Below are positions 1 to 9,533 of a DNA stretch of 64,000 nt, one piece after another. The stretch is from Candidatus Krumholzibacteriota bacterium (GTDB lineage Bacteria; Krumholzibacteriota; Krumholzibacteriia; Krumholzibacteriales; Krumholzibacteriaceae). The number at the start of each line of letters is the position of its first letter. Within the stretch, counting starts at the first letter, position 1. Location of the stretch: positions 1-64,000 of the forward strand of contig JAFGEZ010000046.1 of NCBI GenBank assembly GCA_016931295.1, in the 5' to 3' direction. Under the pieces are notes generated by a model. That model saw only the letters and a list, made by a program, of their open reading frames with translations, searched no databases and was not told the origin of the DNA. The translations under genes were made by a program, and so were the position numbers.

Positions 1-17
1 CCCCGCTACCAATAGAG

Positions 18-49
18 AAGGATCCCGGGCGACGCCCGGGATCCTTTTT
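18..49. terminator. Rho-independent terminator hairpin
   Basis: A perfect 11-bp stem (20-30 with 34-44) closes on a 3-nt loop and is followed by five T on the plus strand. Two A upstream extend the pairing. It ends a plus-strand transcript that begins left of the window. It lies 16 nt beyond the stop of the minus-strand gene ending at 66, so it could also stop that transcript, although the minus-strand tail (TTCTCT) is weaker. Confidence 0.75.
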
Positions 50-65
50 CGTGTTCCCGCCGCGG

Positions 66-1949
66 TCACCTCACCAGCGCCATCTTGCGGGTGACCGGTC
101 CGGCGGGCGTGCGCAGCCGGCAGAAATAGATCCCGCTCGCGGCGGGCCTGCCGCCGTCGTCGAGGCCGTCCCAGACGACCCCCGTCTCCCCCTCGCCGAT
201 TCTCCCCCGCCAGAGCCGCCTGACGAGCCGCCCGGCGACGTCGTAGATGCCGATCTCGACCGGCGCCGCCTGCCGGAAGGGCGCGCCGGCGATCAGGCCG
301 GGACGGCGGCCGAACACGATCAGCGTGGATTCGGCGAAGGGATTCGGCACGTTCTGCCGCAGGAGGAATCCGGCCGCGGGCTGGTCGGGAACGACGCGGT
401 CGGCGGCGGTGGCCTTCTCGTAGAGCGCCTGATACGCCTCGCGACCGGCGGCGAGGTCGGCGAAGAATCGCGCCGAGTCCCCCGGCGCGGGCCACGTCCC
501 CTCGCCCTCGGCGAGGGCCTCGAGATCGTCGAGCCAGGAGACGAATCCCGCCGCGTCCCGCCACCCGGCGATCCGCTCCCCCCCCATCGGCAGCCAGATC
601 GGGTTGGTGTGCGCGCTCGCCCTGTCCGAGCGCCTGATCCAGCCGTCGTCCCCGCCGACAACGCGGGCGGCCACCCACGAGGACCGGTCGACGGGCAGGT
701 AGAAGAACGTGTCGACCCGGCAAACCCCGGCGGGAAGGTCGAACTGGACGGCCGTCTCGCCGTTGCAAACGATCTCGACGCGGTCGATCGGCCAGCGGCT
801 CATCGCCCGGACCGTTCCGTACACCGTCCAGCGTCCCCGCGCGAGCGGCAGCGAATCGCCCATGGATGCGTTGAAGATCGTGAACGCGGGGATGAGTGGG
901 CCCGAGGAGACGAAGGACCGCCCCGCCCGCATGCCGTCGAGCAGGGCGAGCGGATCGAGCGGCCCCTCGCCCGTCTCGACCCAGGTGCGCACGCCGCCGG
1001 CGGGATAGCTCCCGAGCCGGTTCACGCACGCGTCGGAACCGGCCGCCGCCGGAATGCGGAAGCCGCAGTTCAGGAGACGGTACCAGAGATCGCGTGCGAG
1101 ATCGTCGTCGCAGTTGCTGTAGCTCATGATCTCTATCAGGTCGATCGCGCCGGTCAGCGCGTGCAGGGGCGCGGCGCGGGCGAGCCCCACGCCCGGCCAT
1201 CCCGAGAGGTCGTCGAAGTCGACCGTGGTGACCGGGTGGACGGCGACGACGGCCGCACCGGGGTAGCGAGCGTGGACGGTGTCGGCCGAGGAGGCGGTCG
1301 TCGGCCACCAGTCGCTCCAGAGCGGTTCGACGAGCGCGTCGATCCCGAGAAAGGCGAGGTCGCCGACCGACGAGGAGCGCCGCTCCTCGCTCATCCAGAC
1401 GACACAGTCCGCCGTGCTGCACGTGTCGGGCGCCCCGGTGAAATCCCATTCGTTGTCGAGGCAGAAGACGGCGTCGAGCCCCTCGGCCGAGGCGATCGTG
1501 AGCGCGCCGGCGGGATGCAGCGTGTAGATGCCGCCCTGGTGGGCGATGTGGACGTGCGTGTCGGCCGAGCGCCAGCCCGCCGGCGGTTCGAAGGCCCGCG
1601 GGAGGGACACCTCGATCGTCGTATCCCCCGCGACGGCGAGATCGAGGATCCGCTCCTCGTACGTGAAGCCGTGGGAAAAGCGCGCGACGGCGCCGCCGTC
1701 GGGGATGAAGACGTCGAACGGGCCGTCCGCGTAGAAGTAGCCGACGCCGACCGGCTGGTAGAAGCATTTCCCGAGCGGCGGGTAGCGCGGGACGCCCGCG
1801 GCGTCGGTGACGGAGGCGCGCACGGCGAGCGTGTCGCCGGTCGCCGCGTCCAGGACGACGACGCGGACCTGAGCCGCCCGGACGCCCGCGGGCGCGCCCG
1901 CCCCGGCGGCGAGAGCGAGAAGGCAGGCCAGGTGGATCGCGCGTCTCAT
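66..1949 (-). CDS. Secreted PHP-domain (CehA/McbA-like) metallohydrolase with FlgD-like C-terminal domain
   Basis: The 627-residue protein starts at the internal ATG that opens a clear signal peptide (residues 1-25, MRRAIHLACLL...). A long upstream extension of the same frame has shadow-like composition and overlaps the neighbouring gene. Near residue 130 the motif DTHVHIA is the first metal-binding block of PHP/CehA-McbA-type hydrolases. The last 90 or so residues are a FlgD-like Ig domain (IYDVAGRLVRRL, then WDGLDDGGRPAASGIYFCRL), which in these phyla is an outer-surface sorting or anchoring tail. The protein is probably exported and may hydrolyse a phosphoester or related substrate, which cannot be identified from sequence. 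It lies 19 nt downstream of the lipoprotein gene and is probably co-transcribed with it. Confidence 0.75.
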   Translation of the reverse strand: MRRAIHLACLLALAAGAGAPAGVRAAQVRVVVLDAATGDTLAVRASVTDAAGVPRYPPLGKCFYQPVGVGYFYADGPFDVFIPDGGAVARFSHGFTYEERILDLAVAGDTTIEVSLPRAFEPPAGWRSADTHVHIAHQGGIYTLHPAGALTIASAEGLDAVFCLDNEWDFTGAPDTCSTADCVVWMSEERRSSSVGDLAFLGIDALVEPLWSDWWPTTASSADTVHARYPGAAVVAVHPVTTVDFDDLSGWPGVGLARAAPLHALTGAIDLIEIMSYSNCDDDLARDLWYRLLNCGFRIPAAAGSDACVNRLGSYPAGGVRTWVETGEGPLDPLALLDGMRAGRSFVSSGPLIPAFTIFNASMGDSLPLARGRWTVYGTVRAMSRWPIDRVEIVCNGETAVQFDLPAGVCRVDTFFYLPVDRSSWVAARVVGGDDGWIRRSDRASAHTNPIWLPMGGERIAGWRDAAGFVSWLDDLEALAEGEGTWPAPGDSARFFADLAAGREAYQALYEKATAADRVVPDQPAAGFLLRQNVPNPFAESTLIVFGRRPGLIAGAPFRQAAPVEIGIYDVAGRLVRRLWRGRIGEGETGVVWDGLDDGGRPAASGIYFCRLRTPAGPVTRKMALVR

Positions 1950-1968
1950 CGGCTTCTCCGGCGCGGCA

Positions 1969-4263
1969 TCACCTCGACGCTTCCGTCTCGGGAGCCAGTA
2001 TCTGCCACTCGTCGAAGATCGCCGCGGCGATGCGTCGCACCGAGTCGTGGTCGAAGAACCACAGCGGCACGCCGAAATGGAAGCTGCTCGCCGCGACGGA
2101 CACGCCGGACTGGACTTCCGGCCGGATGTGGCCGTACCTGTCGACGACGACGGCGACGGTCGCGTCCTCGAGAAGCGAGCGCGCATTCCTCGCGCGCATG
2201 CGGTAGAGCGCGTGGAAGCACGGCAGGTGTCCCGGCAGGAGCTTGAAATCGAGGTAGTACTGCGGGTCGTAGCACTCGACGTAGTACAAACCCCGCTTCG
2301 CCGGATCGAAGAAGAGCCCGGGCTGCGTGATCTCCGTCCAGAGCCGCAGCGTGTCGGGCATGCCGGCGAAGAGCGCCGAGACGGGGTCCTCCGCGTCCCG
2401 CACGGCGAACCTGAGCGCGTCGCGGTCGAGCGACCGGAGGAAATCCGGCGGGATCTCGACGGGATCGACCTGGAAGGATCCCATCACCTTGTCGACCGCG
2501 CGCAGGCAGTAATCCTTGTAGGGCATGCAGTTCACACCGCTCGTGTCATCGGCCGACCGGTAGTCGTGATCGAACTTGAAGGAGGCGGGAAAGAGGGGCG
2601 GCTCGAGAAAGGTCGATGCGAGTCCCCCGCCCCGCTCCCCCCGGCCGAGCGTCCAGAGATGGCCGCCGCGGGCGATGAAGAGTGCCAGGTAGTTCAGCGC
2701 CGTCGTGCCCCCCTGGACGGCGTTGCTCACCGGGGAGAACCGGATGAGCGACCGGAAGGCATCGGAGGAGGCCGAGTAGACCCAGATGATGTTCTTGTAG
2801 TGCGCCACGGTCCTGATCGGCGGGGGCTCGATACCGTTCAGCTGGCAATCGAAGACGTCGCGCTCGGCGTAGAATTCGTCGACGACGCCGCAGATGTCGA
2901 GCCAGAAGGCGTCGTGCTCGCTCTCGGTGGGCATCTCCCGGAGCGGTTTCGGGGTGTCGTCGGAGTTGAAATCGTCGACGAGGAGGAGGTTGCGCTCCAT
3001 CGTGAACGGGATGATCTCCACCTGGATCTGGCCGAGGGTGTAGCGGTTGCCGTCGTCGACGACCTGGACGTAGAAGGTGTGCGTCCCGACGTAGAAGGAG
3101 CGCTCCGGCGCCTCCCGGTGGTAGGGGCTCATCGAGACGGCCCAGTCGTCGGGGTTCTTGAGATCCTCGACGTCCCAGCCGTACCGGTAGCCGACGATCC
3201 GTCCCCCGTAGTCGCTCGCGTTCGCCTCCCAGACGAAGTTCAGCGGCACGCCGGGGGGCAGTTCCTTCTTGACGGGATTCATCCGCTCGCCGAGAAAGAG
3301 ATCGGTGCCGAGAAAGGGTTCGCTGACGGAGAGGAGCGGCCCCTGCTTCACCGAGACGACGAACTCGCGCACGTTCGTCCCCTTCTCGAAGACGGCCGTC
3401 ACCGCCCCCGCCTCGTCCTTCGCCTGAACGGCGAAGATGTGCGCTTCCCCCCGCGAGAGGATCTCGTCGTCGCCGATGATCGTCGTCCGTCCCGAATCCT
3501 CCGGGGCGCGGTAATAAACCCACGGTCCCCAGTATCTCTCGTAGCGCTCGGGGTTGCGGTTCATCCAGGTGACGACGGGGCAGCCGCCGCAGTAGAGCTC
3601 CTGCTCGAAATCGAGCTTCCGCATCACGAGGAAGCGGATTGAATCCGGATCCTGCGCGTTCGACGGGGAATCGATCGGGTCGCGCCCCTCCCACGCGAAC
3701 GTGATGACCGTGCTGTAGCTCTGCCGCTGCTCCTTGCTGCCCGTCTGGAGTCTCGGATCGGTGATCGTCACGAAGGGAGCGAGCGTCCACGCCGTGAAGG
3801 AACGATGCACCGCATCGGACCGCTTCCCCTGGAGATCGACGGCCCGGAGGAAGAAGGTATGGGTGCGGTCGTAGCGGGTGTACAGGGAATCCTGCGGCCG
3901 CAGGGGATTGTAGGGACGCGGCGACTCGTCGGCCGCCACCCTGATGACGCTGTCGTACGAGGCCGTCCGGAACCACTTGTCGAGACCGGTCGTGTCCTCC
4001 GGATCGAATCCGTAGGGCCGTCCGTCCGCGATGACGAACTCGAAGTGGTCGATCTCGCCGTCCGGATCCCACCCTCCCCAGTAGAAATGCACCTGGTAGC
4101 CGGTCGTGTCCCCCTCGACCGGACCGCTCGAGAGCCAGACCTCGGGCGGCAGGTTCCCGGTCGCCTCCCCGACGAAAGCCTCGTCCGAGCAGTTGGCGGC
4201 GAGAGCCGCCGCGAGAATCAGGACAGGGATGACGAACCGCCGTACGCCGTGGCCGTGCCGCAT
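1969..4263 (-). CDS. Large predicted lipoprotein with Ig/fibronectin-like repeats and a C-terminal GATase-like region
   Basis: The 764-residue protein is given the second ATG as its start because GGAG sits 8 nt before it. An ATG 6 nt upstream is the alternative. The N-terminus is basic plus hydrophobic and ends in ALAANC, a non-canonical lipobox with Cys25. The first half is rich in Trp, Asp and Gly and resembles stacked beta-sandwich domains (YQVHFYWGGWDPDGEIDHFEF). Around residues 430-600 a segment starting LLLVDDFNSDD and containing IARGGHLWTLGRG resembles the class I glutamine-amidotransferase-like fold often found in proteins of these phyla. I do not recognise a specific function. It is the first gene of a pair with the PHP-domain gene downstream. 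Confidence 0.65.
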   Translation of the reverse strand: MRHGHGVRRFVIPVLILAAALAANCSDEAFVGEATGNLPPEVWLSSGPVEGDTTGYQVHFYWGGWDPDGEIDHFEFVIADGRPYGFDPEDTTGLDKWFRTASYDSVIRVAADESPRPYNPLRPQDSLYTRYDRTHTFFLRAVDLQGKRSDAVHRSFTAWTLAPFVTITDPRLQTGSKEQRQSYSTVITFAWEGRDPIDSPSNAQDPDSIRFLVMRKLDFEQELYCGGCPVVTWMNRNPERYERYWGPWVYYRAPEDSGRTTIIGDDEILSRGEAHIFAVQAKDEAGAVTAVFEKGTNVREFVVSVKQGPLLSVSEPFLGTDLFLGERMNPVKKELPPGVPLNFVWEANASDYGGRIVGYRYGWDVEDLKNPDDWAVSMSPYHREAPERSFYVGTHTFYVQVVDDGNRYTLGQIQVEIIPFTMERNLLLVDDFNSDDTPKPLREMPTESEHDAFWLDICGVVDEFYAERDVFDCQLNGIEPPPIRTVAHYKNIIWVYSASSDAFRSLIRFSPVSNAVQGGTTALNYLALFIARGGHLWTLGRGERGGGLASTFLEPPLFPASFKFDHDYRSADDTSGVNCMPYKDYCLRAVDKVMGSFQVDPVEIPPDFLRSLDRDALRFAVRDAEDPVSALFAGMPDTLRLWTEITQPGLFFDPAKRGLYYVECYDPQYYLDFKLLPGHLPCFHALYRMRARNARSLLEDATVAVVVDRYGHIRPEVQSGVSVAASSFHFGVPLWFFDHDSVRRIAAAIFDEWQILAPETEASR

Positions 4264-4446
4264 GGTCATCGCTCCAGGTCGGGAACCGGGCATCTCCGCT
4301 TCCCGATCAATATACGACATCGGCGGGGGTTTGGGCAAATGCGGCAACGAGCTGGCGGGGTCGCGCGACGACGCGCCGGCGGGGCGGGAGAGCGCTGCCG
4401 CCCCCGCCCCGCCGCGCCGCCCGGGGCGAATCCCCGGGTGCGCCGG

Positions 4447-5739
4447 TCAGTCGCCGCTCTCGAGCTTCGCGGCGAGATGCGCGATCGCGTCCTTGTGGAC
4501 CATGATCGTCAGCATCTTGAGCTTGATGTAGTCGTCGCGGTAGAAGTAGTAGCCCTCGAACTCGCCGTGCCGCGACGAGCGGGCCGAGTCCTTGATGAGG
4601 AACCAGTCGCGTCCGCCCACCCGCTTCCAGGCGAGCAGGTGGACGCCGTGGTCGTCCCCGGTGACGCCGCTTCGGATCCGGAACTCCCGGCTGTCCTGGT
4701 CGATGTAGTCCCCGGGGATGTCGAAGCTCGGCACGATCGCCGCGTCCTCGAAGCCGTAGTAGCCCGGCTCCGAGACGTCGCCCCCGATGCTCATCGTGTA
4801 GCCCTTCCGCGCCGCGCCCTTGATCACGTTCATGAACTCGTCGAGGGGAAGGTTCCAGTAGGTGTCGGTCGGCCGCCAGTTGTCCGGCACGTCGAAGCGC
4901 GCCTGCCGCCAGAAGGGGGCCGAGAGGGTCGACATGACGCCCACGTAGTCGCCGGGGACGATTCCGGTGACCTCGTGGAAGAAGCGCGCGGGGGTCCAGC
5001 TCTCCCCCTCCCACTCGAAGCTCTCCGGGGGCGCTCCGAGGTGCCGGTCGAGGATCGTCCGCACGTGCGCGACCGCCGTCTCCTCGTCCCAGTGGCCCTT
5101 ATCGCGGATCATGTCGAGATAGTCGCGGATCTCGGCGTTCATCTCCGAGTGGTTGTGGCGGTCGGTGCCGACGAGGCCGGGGTATGCCGCGTGGGGCATG
5201 CAGCCGTATGTCTCCCAGATGATGAGGACGCCGTCGGACTCGGCGCCGCCGGCGAAGGGCTGGTGGCCGCGTTTCTCGATCCACCCGCGAACCTTCTCCA
5301 CCGTCTCCCAGTAGACGGTGTGCATCTCGGAGAGCTTCACCTCGCGGCCGGTGAGCCGGTGGATCTCCGACTCGAGGAAGGAGGTGGCCGAAAAGCACCA
5401 GCAGGTGCTCGTGTAGTACTGGGCGACCGGCGGGAAATGGAAGGGGGCGTCGAAGACGTCCGGCGAAGCGGGCTTCTTCAGTTCCGAGAAATCGAAACGG
5501 ATGACGGGCCGGTTCTCCCGCTTCTCCGTCTCGATTTCCGACCAGTACGCGTCGATCGAGTCGGTGACGGCCCCGCGCAGGGCGGCGAGGGAATCCATCT
5601 CCGCCTTCATCTCCTTGAGAACGGGGTCGCGGTAGGGCTTCTCGTAGCGGACGCGGTCGCGCTCGCCGGCGAGCGCCTCGAACGCCGGGAACGCTGCGAC
5701 CATCGCCGCGAGGACCGCGGCGCACACGAATCGTCTCAT
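4447..5739 (-). CDS. Secreted papain-fold (C1B, bleomycin-hydrolase-like) cysteine peptidase
   Basis: The 430-residue protein starts at an ATG with AAGGAG 7 nt upstream and has a signal peptide (residues 1-24). The catalytic cysteine lies in TSTCWCFSA (Cys113) and the histidine in DDHGVHLLAW (His364). The third catalytic position reads IKDSARSS (Asp384), where classical papain-like enzymes have Asn in KNSWG. The gap of about 250 residues between Cys and His fits the C1B aminopeptidase C/bleomycin hydrolase branch. The conserved tail GYYFYRDDYIKLKMLTIMVH supports a family member of complete length. It probably acts outside the cytoplasm on peptides. It is separated by 122 nt from the tricorn gene upstream, so co-transcription is possible. 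Confidence 0.82.
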   Translation of the reverse strand: MRRFVCAAVLAAMVAAFPAFEALAGERDRVRYEKPYRDPVLKEMKAEMDSLAALRGAVTDSIDAYWSEIETEKRENRPVIRFDFSELKKPASPDVFDAPFHFPPVAQYYTSTCWCFSATSFLESEIHRLTGREVKLSEMHTVYWETVEKVRGWIEKRGHQPFAGGAESDGVLIIWETYGCMPHAAYPGLVGTDRHNHSEMNAEIRDYLDMIRDKGHWDEETAVAHVRTILDRHLGAPPESFEWEGESWTPARFFHEVTGIVPGDYVGVMSTLSAPFWRQARFDVPDNWRPTDTYWNLPLDEFMNVIKGAARKGYTMSIGGDVSEPGYYGFEDAAIVPSFDIPGDYIDQDSREFRIRSGVTGDDHGVHLLAWKRVGGRDWFLIKDSARSSRHGEFEGYYFYRDDYIKLKMLTIMVHKDAIAHLAAKLESGD

Positions 5740-5861
5740 CGTCTGTCTCCTTGCCGTTCGATGCGGTGAGAGAGCGGATCGCGTCCCCGCATCGGCGGGG
5801 ACGGTTGCCGCGGCCGGAACCCGGAGGCCCCGGCCGCGGCGATTGTCGGCGCGCCGGCCCG

Positions 5862-8800
5862 TCAGGAGCGGTCGGGCCCCTCGGGGGCCTTCACCTCGCG
5901 GCGCGGGTGCGCCTTCAGTTCCTCGAGCAGGTACTCGACGGCCTTCTCGATCATCGGCTGACGGCCCGCCTGGATGAGCGTCGGGTCGTCGAAGACGTAG
6001 ACGTCGGGATCGACCCCGACCGCCTCGACGTCCCACTCCCCCTCGGTGTTGACGAAGGCGAATCCCGGCACGGCGAGACCGCCGCCGTCGACGAACCCGG
6101 GCGAGAACCCGTAGCCGATCAGCCCGCCCCAGGTCGTCTCCCCCATGAGGGGCCCGAGTTCCGCCTTGCGGAAGTAGGTGGGGAAGGCGTCCCCGCCGGA
6201 GGAGGAGAGGCCGTTGATCAGCATCACCTTCGGCCCCTCGTTGACGAGGAAGGGCGTCGTCGCGAGCTCCTGGTGCCGCGCGGCCCAGTACTGGAAGACC
6301 TCGTGGGACATCACCTCGACCATGTCGTAGGGGGAGTGCCCCCCGCCGTTGTAGCGGTCGTCGATGATGAGGGCTTCCTTGTGCTGCAGCGGCTGGAAGA
6401 ACTTGTAGAACTCGCGGAAGCCGTCGTAGTGGGTGTTCGGCACGTGGATGTAGCCGATCCGCCCGCCGGAGAGCTCGTCGACGATCCGGCGGTTCTCCTT
6501 CACCCACTCGGCGTAGAGGAGATCGAGCTCGGAGTCGATCGGCTGGACGGTGACCTCGCGCGCCCCCTCCATCGAGGGCTTTTCGCCGATCGTGAGCGCG
6601 ACGTTGACACCCACCTTGTTCTCGAGCAGGGCGTAGGGGCTCGTCGCGTCGGTGAGCTCGTGCCCGTCGATCGCGAGGAGGTAGTCGCCCTCCGTCACGT
6701 TCAGCCCCGCTTCGACGAGCGGCGAGCGGGCGCGGCCGGGCCAGTTCTCGCCGGCGTAGATCCTGGCGATGCGCCAGCGCCCCTTGTGCGGCTCGAAGGA
6801 GCAGCCGAGAAGCCCCACCGGAACGCGTTCGACGCGCGGCTGGTCGCCGGAGAAGACGTAGGTGTGCCCGGCGTTCAGCTCGCCGATCAGCTCGCCGAGG
6901 AGGAAGTCGAGGTCGGCGCGGTGGGCCACGTGCGGCAGGAGCGCCGCGTAGCGGTCGTGCATCTCACGCCATTTCACGCGGTGCATGTCGGGATCGTAGA
7001 ACCAGTCGCGCATGATCCGCCACGCGTCGGTGTAGATCTGCTTCCACTCGACGAGCGGATCGATACGGAGATCCATCCCGGCGAGGTCGAGCTTCCCCTC
7101 CCCCGGCTTCTGGCCGGGATTGAGATCGGCGATCCCCCACGAGCCGCCGCCCGTCCAGAGGAACTTCTTCGCCTTCGGCGCGACGACGTATCCCCGGACG
7201 TTCTTCATGATCTCCTCGGCCTTGCGCTTCCCGAGATCGAACATCATGAGATTGCCGTCGCCGTCGAGATAGAGGACGCCACCCTCGACCGCCGTGAGAC
7301 CGCGGTAGCGGCCCGGCGGGATCGGCAGGGCGGCGACGCGCTCGGCGAACCCGTCGTCGATCGCGGTGATGACGGGCGCCTCATCACCGTCCGTCTTCTC
7401 GTCCTTCTTCTTGTCGTCGCCGTTCTTCTTCTCGTCGTCGGCCGGTTCCTCCTCGTCGCTTTGCGGCCCGAGCGGGGCCGGGGTCTCGCGGGAGAGGGTA
7501 CCGACGTAGATGCGCGAGTCGAAGCGCCGCTCGGGGTAGTCGAAGTCGCGGCGGGAGACGAAGTAGACGTACTTCCCGTCGGTCGAGAAGACGGGATCCC
7601 AGTCGTCGGTGATCCCGCCGGTGAGGTGCACGCGCTCCTTCTTCTCGATCGACCAGGCCCAGATGTTGGTCATGCCGTTCTCGTCGTCCTTCACGTAGAC
7701 GATCCAGGCCCCGTCGGCGGAGAAGGAGTGGCTCCGGACGGCCGAGTAGCGACACTCGTCCACCTTCGTCTTCGCGCCCCCCTCGACGTCGCGGAACCAG
7801 AGGCGGTTCTTCTTGTCCGTCCAGGCGATCCGCTTCGAATCGGGCGACCAGACGGGCGAGAGGATCCACGCGTCAGAGTTCGTCGTGAGTTGCCGGGGCT
7901 CGCCGGAGCCGTCCTGCGGGCGGATCCAGATCTCGTAGTCGCCTCCGGCTTCCGAGACGTAGGAAATATATTTCCCGTCGGGCGACCAGTCGGCGTACAT
8001 CTCGCGCACCGCGGGGGTGTTGGAGACGTTCCGCACGGCCCCGTGCTCGGCGGGAACGGTGAAGAGCTCGCCGCGCGCCCCGAACGCCACGCGCTTCGCC
8101 GAGGGGGAGAGCCCGAAGCTCTCGATGTCGCCGGCGACGTTCTTGAAGACGGGGCGCAGGAAGGGCTTGTCGGAGCCGAGGTCGACGGCGATCCTCGTCG
8201 TCTCCCCCGTCGCCGTATCGTGCAGGAAGAGGTAGCCCCCCTTCTCGAAGACGATGCGGTCGCCGCCGCGGCTCGGCCAGAGGACGTCGTACTCGTCGAA
8301 GTTCGTGACCTGCGACGTCTCGCCCGAGACGATGTCGTACTTCCAGAGATTGAGGGTCTTCGTGCGGTCGGAGGTGTAGTAGATCGCGTCGCCGATCCAG
8401 AGCGGGAAGTTGTCGGTCCCCTCCCAGTCGGCGATCTTCTCGATCTCGTTCTTCTCGAGGTCGTAGATGAAGACGTCCTGGGCGCGCCCCGCCGTGTAGC
8501 GCTTCCACGTGCGGAACTCGCGCGACTTGATGCTGTAGGCGATCTTCTTCCCGTCGGGGCTGAGGCTCGCCGGTCCCCCCTCGGGGATCTGGAGCGGCTC
8601 CTCGAAGCCCGGCCTCGCCGGATCGACGAGGAAGTATTTCCCCACGCGGCGCCCGTAGGGCGTGAGGTTGTGGCGGACGAGGATCCTGCCGTCCGGCGTC
8701 CAGTCGTAGGGGATGTAGTCGTACCCGCCGCGCGGCGGCATCACGCCGACGTCCGGGTAGAAGGTGAGGCGCTTCGGCACGCCGCCCTCCCAGGGAACGA

Positions 8801-9092
8801 CGTAGATCTGCCGCGTGCCGGCGTACTCGCCGGAGAAGGCGATCCACTTGCCGTCGGGAGAGATCTTCGGAAAGACCTCGAGCCCGTCCTGGAACGAGGT
8901 GACCCGCCTGGCCGTCCCCCCCGTCGCCGCCACGGCCCAGATGTCCCCCGCGTAGACGAAGGCGACGCGGTTCCCCATGATCGAGGGGTACCGGAGCAGC
9001 CGCGCCTCGCCCGAGAGGGCAGGTGCCGGAAGGGTGAGGGTGAGGGCCAGGAGGATTGACAGGGATGCCGCGAGGATGAGACGACGGTTCAT
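5862..9092 (-). CDS. Tricorn-like protease (S41 family) with beta-propeller and PDZ domains
   Basis: The 1076-residue protein starts at the ATG preceded by AAGGAGG, which also opens a signal peptide (residues 1-30). Residues of about 30-560 are repeated TolB/WD40-like blades (WSPDGKYISYVS, WSPDSKRIAW). A charged linker rich in D, E and K near residues 540-570 separates them from the tricorn core domain, a PDZ domain (about 750-850) and the tail-specific-protease core. Catalytic signatures are the His of NAGHTYVF and Ser965 of SSSGGDAF, followed by GETTWGGLIGYG. Unlike the archaeal cytosolic enzyme this copy is exported. It likely degrades peptides in the periplasm or outside the cell. A promoter lies at 9127-9155. 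Confidence 0.9.
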   Translation of the reverse strand: MNRRLILAASLSILLALTLTLPAPALSGEARLLRYPSIMGNRVAFVYAGDIWAVAATGGTARRVTSFQDGLEVFPKISPDGKWIAFSGEYAGTRQIYVVPWEGGVPKRLTFYPDVGVMPPRGGYDYIPYDWTPDGRILVRHNLTPYGRRVGKYFLVDPARPGFEEPLQIPEGGPASLSPDGKKIAYSIKSREFRTWKRYTAGRAQDVFIYDLEKNEIEKIADWEGTDNFPLWIGDAIYYTSDRTKTLNLWKYDIVSGETSQVTNFDEYDVLWPSRGGDRIVFEKGGYLFLHDTATGETTRIAVDLGSDKPFLRPVFKNVAGDIESFGLSPSAKRVAFGARGELFTVPAEHGAVRNVSNTPAVREMYADWSPDGKYISYVSEAGGDYEIWIRPQDGSGEPRQLTTNSDAWILSPVWSPDSKRIAWTDKKNRLWFRDVEGGAKTKVDECRYSAVRSHSFSADGAWIVYVKDDENGMTNIWAWSIEKKERVHLTGGITDDWDPVFSTDGKYVYFVSRRDFDYPERRFDSRIYVGTLSRETPAPLGPQSDEEEPADDEKKNGDDKKKDEKTDGDEAPVITAIDDGFAERVAALPIPPGRYRGLTAVEGGVLYLDGDGNLMMFDLGKRKAEEIMKNVRGYVVAPKAKKFLWTGGGSWGIADLNPGQKPGEGKLDLAGMDLRIDPLVEWKQIYTDAWRIMRDWFYDPDMHRVKWREMHDRYAALLPHVAHRADLDFLLGELIGELNAGHTYVFSGDQPRVERVPVGLLGCSFEPHKGRWRIARIYAGENWPGRARSPLVEAGLNVTEGDYLLAIDGHELTDATSPYALLENKVGVNVALTIGEKPSMEGAREVTVQPIDSELDLLYAEWVKENRRIVDELSGGRIGYIHVPNTHYDGFREFYKFFQPLQHKEALIIDDRYNGGGHSPYDMVEVMSHEVFQYWAARHQELATTPFLVNEGPKVMLINGLSSSGGDAFPTYFRKAELGPLMGETTWGGLIGYGFSPGFVDGGGLAVPGFAFVNTEGEWDVEAVGVDPDVYVFDDPTLIQAGRQPMIEKAVEYLLEELKAHPRREVKAPEGPDRS

Positions 9093-9126
9093 CGGTCCTC
9101 CTTGGGTGGTGAGAAAACAGGCGCTC

Positions 9127-9155
9127 ATGGTACCAGACCGTCCCCGCCGGGTAAA
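9127..9155 (-). promoter_or_regulatory. Promoter of the tricorn-like protease gene
   Basis: Read on the minus strand: TTTACC (9155-9150), a 17-nt spacer ending in TGG, then TACCAT (9132-9127), about 35 nt before the start codon. The TGG before the -10 box makes it an extended -10, a form repeated at several genes in this window. Confidence 0.5.
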
Positions 9156-9236
9156 GGGCCTTTCGACGGCCGGGACCGCCAGCGGCGCCCATGGAAGGAG
9201 AACGGAAACCGGAGCGTTTTTGTTGCGGAATCCGGC

Positions 9237-9356
9237 CTACCAGAAGGGATAGATATCGTCGCGCGGCTCTCCGTCCCGCCGGCGCTTCCCCGCGCGATAC
9301 CGCGCGATCAGGCCGACGACGGCGAGAAGAGCCAGGCCGATCAGGGCGTACGTCAT
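9237..9356 (-). CDS. Small single-pass membrane protein, hypothetical
   Basis: A 39-residue frame of one N-terminal transmembrane helix (MTYALIGLALLAVVGLIA) followed by a basic stop-transfer segment (RYRAGKRRR) and a short polar tail ending in YPFW. An AAAGG sits about 10 nt upstream of the ATG. The hydrophobic-then-basic pattern is typical of real small membrane proteins. The length is so short that chance cannot be excluded, and I know no family for it. It stands alone between the tricorn gene and the plus-strand SGNH-TPR gene. Confidence 0.4.
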   Translation of the reverse strand: MTYALIGLALLAVVGLIARYRAGKRRRDGEPRDDIYPFW

Positions 9357-9533
9357 GTTCCCGCGCCTTTCCGTTTCCCGCAGCCGGTTGTCTCGTTGCG
9401 AAACCGCCGGCTCGTGTGTTCTACTGCTCCCGGAGCGTCCATCGTCCCAGCGCGATCGATGATACCCGTTCCATACGGGGATTTCTCTCGTTTTTTCCCG
9501 CGCCGGGCCTGGCGCGGAACGCGGCATCCAGCC

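Noticed and set aside
51-2246. A 731-codon plus-strand frame opposite the PHP-domain gene
   Set aside because: Shadow composition, crosses the boundary between two real minus-strand genes, no ribosome site.
5751-9059. An 1102-codon open frame antisense to the tricorn-like gene
   Set aside because: Low-complexity Val/Asp/Arg/Glu composition and no recognisable motif; the tricorn frame has blades, PDZ and catalytic residues.
9102-9533. N-terminal extension of the SGNH-TPR frame
   Set aside because: Passes through intergenic DNA, including the reverse-strand small membrane protein and the tricorn promoter, with no domain character.
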